This document shows, piece after piece, positions 6,702-12,357 of a DNA stretch of 12,357 bases. The notes under the pieces are model-generated. The model searched no databases and was not told the origin of the DNA. It worked only from the letters and a program-made list of their open reading frames with translations. Position 1 is the stretch's first letter, and each line of letters begins with the position of its first letter. A program made the position numbers and the translations under genes. Origin of the DNA: Opitutaceae bacterium (GTDB lineage Bacteria > Verrucomicrobiota > Verrucomicrobiia > Opitutales > Opitutaceae); the NCBI GenBank assembly GCA_025352845.1, contig JANXSC010000224.1, positions 1-12,357 on the forward strand. Direction: 5' to 3'.

Positions 6702-6887
6702 TGTCGAGGGAAATGTTTTAAAAGGTTCACCTTTTTGGTGGATCTGGATTGGGGGGCGCGCGGGGTTCCCGAACGGTCAGGCTTCCATATGCTCTCTGGT
6801 GGTGGCGTCAACGGCCACGCGGTGCTGGGAGGGATCCAAGGTGCTCTGAAAAGGGCGGCCTTGCTTACTTGTTCGCGCGTTGAGCGG

Positions 6888-7199
6888 GGAGGCTCACGCT
6901 GGGGTCTGGCGGCTGCGGAGCGATTCATCGAACGCTACGAAAAGGCGAGGCTCACCATTCAGCAGCACCCTGAAATTTGCCGGCGGCGGGCCAATGGTTC
7001 GCGACAGATGCCCGTCCCGCGTTTGAGCTTCGCGATTTTCTACCGGGAGGCGCCGATGCTCTGGCTGGTTAGCGCCGGCGTTTCCACCGTGCAAGATCCC
7101 GACGTGATTCAGGCGGAGCTTATAATTCGTGAGATTCGAGAAGAGGAGCCGAAGAGCAGTTGGAACCGTGCTCCTCGCGGCAAATCAAGTGCGGGCTGA
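6888..7199 (+). pseudogene. RelE/ParE-superfamily toxin, N-terminally truncated remnant
   Basis: The frame is open from 6630, but only the part from about 6888 resembles a known family: AAERFIERYEKARLTIQQHP (helix hairpin and 'I..HPE'), then QMPVPRLSFAIFYRE and LWLVSAGVSTVQDPDVI, matching the ParE/RelE pattern of 'R......FPY.I.Yr' plus a strand ending in 'RdPd'. About 80 residues of a usual 95-100 are present; the N-terminal strand and helix that should precede are replaced by unrelated sequence, and no good start codon lies at the boundary. RelE/ParE toxins inhibit translation or gyrase; this copy is probably dead. The antitoxin-like remnant at 5755-5940 is on the same strand about 950 nt upstream, suggesting one locus split by inserted DNA. 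Confidence 0.6.
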
Positions 7200-7208
7200 G
7201 GCACCGCG

Positions 7209-7817
7209 CTATTTCCGTTTCTGCGGCGCGATCGGCGGAATCGCCACCTCGAAATTCGGCCGCTCCCACAGCAGCTGGTCCCAACCGAGGCTGCGGTTGG
7301 TATCGTCGTCGATGTTGACGATGCCGCCGTAGCCGTCGCCGAGTTTTTTCAGGTAGGCGGCGTGCACTAGCAAGCGCCCGGCGACAGGGCGCGGGTAGGT
7401 GACGGTGAAGATGATGTCATTCTCGTCCGTGAGTTCGACCTCGACCTTGCGCGCGGCGAGCTGAGTGCGAATGGAAGTGAGGATGAAGAGCAGCGCAGCC
7501 TCCCGCTCCAGCCTTGGTCGGTGGGTCGGGATATTCTCGGGCGTGAGCGACGGAATCTTCACCTGCGGATCGATCAAACGCAGTGCGGTTGACTGAGCCA
7601 TGCCCATGGTGAGCACCATGCGGTCGGGGTGGACGACGACGGTCGTGAAACTTTCGTAGGGATCGTGGGCGTGGAGGGTCGCGCCGAGACCAATGACCAG
7701 AATCGCGATTGTCGTTCTGAGCGCAGCGAAGAATCCAACGGGACACGCGCACGCGGGACGCGCAGTGAAAATCGAAGTGGATTCTTCGCTGCGCTCAGAA
7801 TGACAGGGAAAAAACAT
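7209..7817 (-). CDS. Small secreted protein of unknown function with repeat-derived N-terminus
   Basis: The likely ATG at 7817, 5 nt after the stop of the PL11-like gene, gives 202 residues. Residues about 5-35 are encoded by the HSERSEE palindrome (PCHSERSEEST ... GFFAALR). A hydrophobic stretch then runs TTIAILVIGLGATLHA, like a signal peptide, and the mature part starts HDPYESFTTVVVHPDRMVL. No ATG, GTG or TTG lies between 7817 and the hydrophobic core; a CTG at 7700 or an ATT would be the only shorter starts. The mature domain (about 150 residues, all-beta in look, ending PNFEVAIPPIAPQKRK) faintly recalls the soluble N-terminal part of HupE/UreJ-type proteins, but the membrane part is absent. 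Function unknown. Confidence 0.65.
   Translation of the reverse strand: MFFPCHSERSEESTSIFTARPACACPVGFFAALRTTIAILVIGLGATLHAHDPYESFTTVVVHPDRMVLTMGMAQSTALRLIDPQVKIPSLTPENIPTHRPRLEREAALLFILTSIRTQLAARKVEVELTDENDIIFTVTYPRPVAGRLLVHAAYLKKLGDGYGGIVNIDDDTNRSLGWDQLLWERPNFEVAIPPIAPQKRK
7711..7804. repeat. HSERSEE-type palindromic repeat, copy 1
   Basis: The arms 7711-7736 and 7779-7804 are inverted copies matching at 25 of 26 positions (core CATTCTGAGCGCAGCGAAG) around a 42-nt centre. Translated, the arms give the well-known spurious strings HSERSEE and GFFAALR. It lies across the start region of the small secreted protein gene. A related copy is at 11655-11751. Confidence 0.85.
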
Positions 7818-7822
7818 GCAGC

Positions 7823-8929
7823 TTACTTTGAGGGCACGAGCACAATATTCGGCCGAGGAAATTCCTTCGTCTCCGCGCCGAGGTAGAATCCCGTGTGCGT
7901 GGGCTGGTTGTAGGCGCTGTTTTGCCACGCGACGCTGAGTCGGTAAACGGGATCGTGCATGAGGGTGTAGCCGCGGTGCTCGGTGGGAATCGGCGTGGTG
8001 AAGATGCGCAGCTCCTTGTTGTCGGTCGTGCGGAGGACGACTTCCTCGCGCCTGTCGCCGAAGAGATCGGCGAGCAGGCAGGGCGTGGACCTGGTGCCGT
8101 TGTTCGATGTGCAGCCCTCGGCGACGAGAAGCGGCGTTTCGGTGCCGTCGAGCCAGTTCCATTTCGTGATGCGGTTGGAATCGAGAATCTCGCAGAGAAA
8201 ATCGCCGTCCCACCAGATTTTGAAATTACACGAGCGCGGTTTTTCGTCGGAGACTTTCTCGCCCTTCACGTTCCAGTAGCCGTTCATCCCGCGGCCCGAG
8301 GCCCACGATTCGTAGCCGGGGAAACGCGGGTCGATGTCGGCGGCGAGGCCGCGCCCCACATCGGGCGCGGGCTCGGTGCCGCCGGGCTGGCTCCAGAGAA
8401 TCTCGCCGGTGCGGGCGTCGTGCATTTCGACGCCGTGCGGGTGCTTTGGGTTTTCGTGGATGTCGAAAATCTGCAACCCGGGCCGCGACGGATCGAGCAC
8501 GGAGACATGCATCGCATCGCCGTGGCCGAGGCCGGTCGAGTAGAGGCCCTTGCCATCGGAACCGATGGTGCACGCGCCGTAGATGATGTCGTCCTTCCCG
8601 TCGCCATCGACATCGGCGACGCTGAGGCCGTGGTTGCCCTGGCCGCGGTATTTGTCGTTGCCGGGCGTGCCGTTGTTGCTGTCGAAGACCCAGCGTTGCG
8701 TGAGCTTTACGGGCGCATCGCTGCCGCTGGCGCGGTAGAGATTGAACGCGAGCGCCTCCGGATCGGTGCCGAGCACGCGCCACGAGACGAAGGTTTTGTG
8801 GTCGTCGATTTTCAGGGCGATGACCCCGCGGCCGAGTTTCTCCATCTGGCGCAGCGCGTTCGCGGCGAAGGCGGATGCGAATAAACCGAGGGCGACGGCC
8901 GCGAACGAGAGGTGGGCGAGCAATTTCAT
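7823..8929 (-). CDS. PL11-family rhamnogalacturonan lyase-like protein, apparently with internal deletion
   Basis: A 368-residue secreted protein (signal peptide MKLLAHLSFAAVALGLFASAFA). Both ends match PL11 lyases (YesW/YesX type), which cleave the rhamnogalacturonan I backbone by beta-elimination: ALRQMEKLGRGVIALK and VSWRVLGTDPEALAFNLYR at the N-terminus; then RWVFDSNN, YRGQGNHGLSVADVDGDGKD, YGACTIGSDGKGLYSTGLGH, TSNNGTRSTPCLLADLFGD, and IPTEHRGYTLMHDPVYRLS up to AWQNSAYNQPTHTGFYLG. Full enzymes are about 600 residues; here residue 75 (KLTQ) jumps straight to RWVFDSNN, skipping about 200-250 residues of propeller without breaking the frame. D106-V-D-G-D-G-K is a calcium-loop-like repeat. 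Activity is doubtful given the loss. It is followed 5 nt later by the small secreted protein gene. No clear Shine-Dalgarno upstream. Confidence 0.85.
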   Translation of the reverse strand: MKLLAHLSFAAVALGLFASAFAANALRQMEKLGRGVIALKIDDHKTFVSWRVLGTDPEALAFNLYRASGSDAPVKLTQRWVFDSNNGTPGNDKYRGQGNHGLSVADVDGDGKDDIIYGACTIGSDGKGLYSTGLGHGDAMHVSVLDPSRPGLQIFDIHENPKHPHGVEMHDARTGEILWSQPGGTEPAPDVGRGLAADIDPRFPGYESWASGRGMNGYWNVKGEKVSDEKPRSCNFKIWWDGDFLCEILDSNRITKWNWLDGTETPLLVAEGCTSNNGTRSTPCLLADLFGDRREEVVLRTTDNKELRIFTTPIPTEHRGYTLMHDPVYRLSVAWQNSAYNQPTHTGFYLGAETKEFPRPNIVLVPSK

Positions 8930-9137
8930 GAGCGAAAGGAAAGTGGTGTGAGCGGCCTAACGCGGCGCGAGGGGATTGGTTGTGGCGCATGTGGCGGAGA
9001 GGAACGGCGGCGTGGTCGGACAGTTTGGAGTGGGTCCGCTTTCTTTGTTGTTTGGAGTGCGGCGGCAGGATTCGGCTGGCGGGCGGGTGGGCGGATTGTC
9101 AGTGGTTGCTCGCGCCCTTTTCCCCCGAGGCTTTCTT
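8930..9137. promoter_or_regulatory. Divergent intergenic region; GAGG ribosome-binding site for the TPR-redoxin gene
   Basis: This 208-nt region separates the minus-strand PL11-like gene from the plus-strand TPR gene. GAGG at 9127-9130 lies 7 nt before the ATG at 9138 and supports that start over the longer open frame that begins at 8976. No convincing promoter boxes are seen. Confidence 0.5.
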
Positions 9138-11423
9138 ATGATTTCCCCCACAGTCCGCCGGTCCTTCGTCGCCTTGATCAGTCTTGCTGTGTGCGCCAGG
9201 GCGAATGCCCAGAGTGCAGGGGCGTCAGTGTCGCCGCCAGCGAACCTCTCGACGGCGGAAAAGGTGAAGCTCGGCCACTCGCAGCATGGCGAGGCGTTCG
9301 ATTCCGGGCCGCGGCAGAAACCCTGGGTCATGCCCGGCATCGGTCGCGCGCCGTTTCCGATCACGACGCAAAATCCCGAGGTGCAGCAATGGTTCGATCA
9401 AGGCAACGCGCTGCTGCACTCGTTCGATTACTACGATGCGGAGCGGGCGTTTCGCTGGTGCCTGAAAATCGAGCCGGGCAATGCGATGGCCTACTGGGGC
9501 CTCGCGCTCGCGACTGAGGCGCGTGATGCGAGCGGCAAGACGCGCGCGGCGGATTTCCTGCGCGAGGCGGTGAAGCGCAAGGCGTCGCTCACAGAGCGCG
9601 AGCGGCTCTACCTCGAAGCGTGGGAAGTGATTCTGCTGCCCGATTTGGTGAAGCCCGTTTCCGGTGAGGCGGGCAGCGACCGCTACTCGCGGCGCGACCT
9701 CGACCACATCAAGCGGCTTGAGACGCTGTGCGTAAAGTTTCCCGACGACATGGAGGCGCGCGCCTACCTCGCGCTCGCGACGATGGGTGATTCGCGCTAC
9801 GGCGCGGAGCTGATCATCCGCGAGATTCTCGCCAAGCAGCCGAACCATCCCGGCGCGCACCACTACCGGATTCACAACTGGGATTATCACGAGCCGGCGC
9901 AGGCGCTCGAGAGCTGCCGTATCTACACGGAGCTGGTGCCCGCCATCGGCCATGCGCAACACATGCCGGGCCACATCTACAGCATCGTCGGCATGTGGGA
10001 TGAGGCGGCGCTCTCGATGGACGCCGCGACACGCGTCGAGAAACGCTACATGCAGGACACGCTGACGTTCACCTACGACAACTGGAACTACGGCCACAAT
10101 CGCGCCTACCTTTGCTACATTCAGGAGCAGCTTGGCATGGCGGCCGCGGCGATGGCCGGTGCGCGCCAGATGATCGACGCGCCACTCGATCCGCAGGGGA
10201 ATAAGGACAATCTCTACAGCACGCACTCGCAGGGCATCCGTAGCGTGGCGCGCGGGCTGCTAAAGTTTCAGCAGTGGGATCAGCTGCTCAAGGCCGGCAC
10301 GATCCCGTGGCGCGAGATCGCCGAGGATCGCGTCAACAAAACCTACGTCGAGGCGCGCGCACGGTTCGGCCTGGGCGATACGGGCTTGGCGCAAAAGGCG
10401 ATCGAGGCACATGCGAAGTGGCAGAAAGACGCGGAGGCCGACGGCGCGCTCAAGCGCATTCACGCGCTCCAGGCGCTCGAACTCCGGGCGCGGCTCGCGC
10501 TCGCGCGCGGGGAAACGCTCGTGGGCCTCGGTCTGCTCGCCGACGCGGCGGAAAAGGAATTCGCGATGCAGCGCGAATACGCCGACCCGCCGCTCTATCC
10601 CGAAGTGCTCTATACCGCGCTCGGCGAGGCTTACCTCGACGCGCGGAGCCCGCTGCTCGCCGTGCAGGCCTTCGACAAGGCGCTCGACCTCGTGAAAAAC
10701 GATCTCTTCGCGCTGTCGGGTCTTGTTCGCGCCCACACCGCGCTCAACGACCGGACGAAGGCGGCCGACGCGATGGGGCGGCTCTTGTTTGTCACGCGCA
10801 ACGCCGACGCTGGACTGAAAACCATCGAGCTTGCGCGCGCGACCGGCGTGACGGCCGAGCCGCGCGAGACGACGCCGAAGCCGCAGCGCAACTACGCGAA
10901 GATTCCGCTCGACGGCTACGGCCCCGGCAAATGGGAGCCCTACGCCGCGCCAGCGCTCGACGTGCGCGACGCGGCCGACCTGCCGGTGACGCTGGCGTCT
11001 CTACGCGGGAAGAACGTGATCCTTGTTTTCTACCTCGGCACCGAGTGCCCGCACTGCATGGAGCAGCTCCAGTCGCTCGCCGGGAAAAAAGCCGAGTGGG
11101 ACAAACTCGACACCGTCGTGCTCGCCGTGAGCAGCGCGAAGGCCGAGGCCGACTCCGCCGCGGTGAAGGGCCTCGGCAACGCGGCGGTGCGCCTGCTCAG
11201 CGACACCGACCACGCGAATGCGCGGCGCTTCCGCTCTTACGACGATTTCGAGGAGATCGAGCTGCACTCGACCTCACTGATCGACAAGGAAGGCCGCGTT
11301 TACTGGGCGCGCTTCGGCGGCGATCCGTTTACCGACCTCGCGTTTTTGGAAAAGCAGTTGAAGCGGATGAACGAGAGCATGGTGGTCCCGGTGATGGCGG
11401 TCACGGCGTCGGACACGAAATGA
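9138..11423 (+). CDS. Large secreted TPR protein with C-terminal redoxin (AhpC/TSA-like) domain
   Basis: Starting at 9138 gives 761 residues with a signal peptide (MISPTVRRSFVALISLAVCARANA); GAGG sits 7 nt upstream. The first half is helical and TPR-like, with a typical opening repeat (WFDQGNALLHSFDYYDAERA, about 85-104, then LKIEPGNAMAYWGLALA) and conserved family blocks HPGAHHYRIHNWD and HMPGHIYSIVGMWDEA; more TPR-like helices continue to about 580. The C-terminal domain (about 605-745) is a thioredoxin-fold redoxin: LRGKNVILVFYLGTECPHCM with C637-P-H-C640, and LIDKEGRVYWARFGGDPF near the end. Probably a periplasmic or exported thiol-disulphide or peroxide-related protein held on a protein-binding scaffold; partner unknown. 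It appears monocistronic and is followed by repeats. Family call good, function open. Confidence 0.88.
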   Translation: MISPTVRRSFVALISLAVCARANAQSAGASVSPPANLSTAEKVKLGHSQHGEAFDSGPRQKPWVMPGIGRAPFPITTQNPEVQQWFDQGNALLHSFDYYDAERAFRWCLKIEPGNAMAYWGLALATEARDASGKTRAADFLREAVKRKASLTERERLYLEAWEVILLPDLVKPVSGEAGSDRYSRRDLDHIKRLETLCVKFPDDMEARAYLALATMGDSRYGAELIIREILAKQPNHPGAHHYRIHNWDYHEPAQALESCRIYTELVPAIGHAQHMPGHIYSIVGMWDEAALSMDAATRVEKRYMQDTLTFTYDNWNYGHNRAYLCYIQEQLGMAAAAMAGARQMIDAPLDPQGNKDNLYSTHSQGIRSVARGLLKFQQWDQLLKAGTIPWREIAEDRVNKTYVEARARFGLGDTGLAQKAIEAHAKWQKDAEADGALKRIHALQALELRARLALARGETLVGLGLLADAAEKEFAMQREYADPPLYPEVLYTALGEAYLDARSPLLAVQAFDKALDLVKNDLFALSGLVRAHTALNDRTKAADAMGRLLFVTRNADAGLKTIELARATGVTAEPRETTPKPQRNYAKIPLDGYGPGKWEPYAAPALDVRDAADLPVTLASLRGKNVILVFYLGTECPHCMEQLQSLAGKKAEWDKLDTVVLAVSSAKAEADSAAVKGLGNAAVRLLSDTDHANARRFRSYDDFEEIELHSTSLIDKEGRVYWARFGGDPFTDLAFLEKQLKRMNESMVVPVMAVTASDTK

Positions 11424-11527
11424 GCGGGGCGGAAAATAAAGCCGCGCTTCCCTTGTGGGTGCTGTCGCGAGGTTCAAGTGAACGCCTATTGAGGATTTCC
11501 CAAAGATGTGACAGCGCAGGCTTGAAA

Positions 11528-11588
11528 GTAGGGCGGGTCTCTGACCCGCCTTCGGGAGCGAAAAGGGCAGGTCGAAGACCTGTCCTAC
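11528..11588. repeat. REP-like double-hairpin repeat
   Basis: The element begins GTAGG and ends CCTAC, and contains two small hairpins: GCGGGTC/GACCCGC at 11533-11549 and CAGGTC/GACCTG at 11568-11582. The two halves are also imperfect inverted copies of each other. The head-to-tail hairpin pair between convergent genes is typical of REP/BIME-like dispersed repeats; a matching tyrosine transposase is not in the window. Confidence 0.7.
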
Positions 11589-11654
11589 CTCGGAGGCTCG
11601 GTCTCTACTTTGGGTAATCTTCAACAAGAGGGCGTCGAAAAAGTGCTCCCGGTT

Positions 11655-11751
11655 TGTCATTCTGAGCGGAGCGAAGAATCCAGCAGGACGTTCGCACCTC
11701 TGAAAACGCCGCGTTGATCCAAGTGGATTATTCGCTTCGCTCAGAATGACA
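11655..11751. repeat. HSERSEE-type palindromic repeat, copy 2
   Basis: The arms 11655-11682 and 11724-11751 are inverted copies matching at 26 of 28 positions, around a 41-nt centre that is unrelated to the centre of copy 1. The arms share the CATTCTGAGCG and GCGAA blocks with the copy at 7711-7804. This copy is intergenic. Confidence 0.85.
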
Positions 11752-11785
11752 GGATGGGGATGCCGGAGGTAGTTTGAAATACGCC

Positions 11786-12357
11786 CTAGCCGCCGACGCG
11801 AATCGGCAGGATGACGAACGGCAGATTCTCGACGAAGAACTGGCGCTGCAACGCGGTGGCGGTGTGGTTGTGGAGGAGGCGGGTGAGGCGGGTCTCGCGG
11901 GCGAAGAGGAGCTGGCCGGCGAAGAAGACACTCTTGGGAAACTGCTCTCGTGCGGTGGCGGCGAGCCGCATGATTTCGCCGGTGGTGTCGTGGCCGATGG
12001 CGGTGAACGTCGCGGTGCGGTAGCCGTGCGCGCGGGCCCACGCGGCGTAGCGCTCGGCTTCGGCGGTGGTGTGGGCGCGAAGGCGAGCGAGTTCGTCGGT
12101 GCCTTTGAAATTTCCCGCATCGACGGAGCCGACGGAGATGAACACGAGGTTTTTGAACGTGTCACCGAAGAGGCGCGGGATGTGGAGCGCGGTGTGGAGG
12201 CCGAGGCCGTTGTAGCCGTTGACGAGGACGATCGCGGTGCGGTCCTTCGAATCGGGCGCGGCGAATGCGGTTTGCGGGTGGAGCGCGTTGACCCCAACAC
12301 GCTGGATCGCGGCGGGCGGATTCGCGGCCGACGGGGTGGTCGGACGAAGCGCGTTGG
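11786..12357 (-). CDS. APC-family permease, C-terminal cytoplasmic domain (5' part outside window)
   Basis: The frame is open from the right edge to the TAG at 11786, giving 189 residues of a longer protein. It reads DRTAIVLVNGYNGLGLHTAL (a nucleotide-fold-like start), then TFKNLVFISVGSVDAGNFKG, ARAHGYRTATFTAIGHDTTG, FPKSVFFAGQLLFARETRLT and ends FFVENLPFVILPIRVGG. This matches the soluble C-terminal domain, of universal-stress-protein-like fold, found after the 12 membrane helices of many bacterial APC permeases (amino acid transporters); the ending 'LP(F)V(I/V)LPIRV' is characteristic. The membrane part must lie beyond the window. A GTG at 12145 is internal, not a start. The domain probably regulates the transporter; substrate unknown. 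Confidence 0.82.
   Translation of the reverse strand, partial: NALRPTTPSAANPPAAIQRVGVNALHPQTAFAAPDSKDRTAIVLVNGYNGLGLHTALHIPRLFGDTFKNLVFISVGSVDAGNFKGTDELARLRAHTTAEAERYAAWARAHGYRTATFTAIGHDTTGEIMRLAATAREQFPKSVFFAGQLLFARETRLTRLLHNHTATALQRQFFVENLPFVILPIRVGG

Larger units (their letters stand above)
11424..11785. other. Gene-free stretch holding two repeat elements
   Basis: This 362-nt gap between convergent genes contains no believable coding sequence. It holds the double-hairpin REP-like element (11528-11588) and HSERSEE copy 2 (11655-11751). Nothing else is recognised in it; the palindromes may serve as the transcription end for both converging genes. Confidence 0.7.

Noticed and set aside
6630..6887. 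N-terminal extension of the toxin-like frame (TTG start at 6630)
   Set aside because: The sequence covers the attC-like site and hairpins and has no family resemblance; it is simply open by chance.
5704..7208. Complete integron (intI, attI) or transposon in the accessory patch
   Set aside because: No integrase, transposase or resolvase coding sequence is present in any frame, and no clear flanking target duplication could be found by eye.
7818..8213. Upstream extension of the small secreted protein frame through the PL11-like gene
   Set aside because: This part overlaps the PL11-like coding sequence in another frame and looks random; the coding part begins at or after 7817.
1..12357. CRISPR array, tRNA or rRNA genes
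   Set aside because: No regularly spaced direct repeats and no recognisable tRNA or rRNA sequence was seen on either strand.

Overview
The window looks like a chromosomal piece of a high-GC bacterium, most likely a verrucomicrobium of the Opitutaceae type. This is inferred from the gene content (sialate O-acetylesterase, PL11 lyase, several S12-type serine hydrolases, a thioredoxin/PDZ protein), from secreted proteins on most genes, and from the short palindromic repeats that translate as 'HSERSEE'. No database search was possible, so the taxonomy is a guess from pattern. Most genes are very GC-rich; the stretch around 5940-6650 is visibly poorer in GC.

Layout. (1) 1-2491, minus strand: a tight operon read right to left, consisting of a secreted alpha/beta-hydrolase esterase (2491-1571), an S12 serine hydrolase (1564-353) and a sialate O-acetylesterase cut by the window edge (356-1, ATGA overlap). 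This looks like a polymer or ester deacetylation set. (2) 2768-4255, plus: a second, unrelated S12 serine hydrolase, divergent from the operon. A 26-bp-arm palindrome follows. (3) 4378-5703, plus: a secreted thioredoxin-like protein carrying CVPC, a single c-heme motif CVHCH and two PDZ-like regions, possibly leaderless. (4) 5755-7199: a scarred accessory patch. A frameshifted antitoxin remnant and an N-terminally truncated RelE/ParE toxin remnant, both plus strand, are separated by a compact minus-strand unit with one small membrane-protein gene. That gene is bounded by GTTGGCC and GGCTAAC core-like heptamers and adjacent imperfect hairpins, resembling an integron gene cassette. (5) 7209-8929, minus: a PL11 rhamnogalacturonan-lyase-like gene that appears to have lost its middle in frame, then a small secreted protein whose N-terminus is encoded by an HSERSEE palindrome. 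(6) 9138-11423, plus: a large secreted TPR protein ending in a CPHC redoxin domain. (7) 11424-11785: no gene, but two repeat elements (a REP-like double hairpin and a second HSERSEE palindrome). (8) 11786-12357, minus: the C-terminal cytoplasmic domain of an APC-family permease, with the 5' part outside the window.

The most unusual material is the 5.7-7.2 kb patch (cassette-like unit inside a broken toxin-antitoxin locus), the internally deleted PL11 gene, and the repeat that became coding sequence at 7711-7804. I see no CRISPR array, tRNA, rRNA, transposase or integrase in the window.
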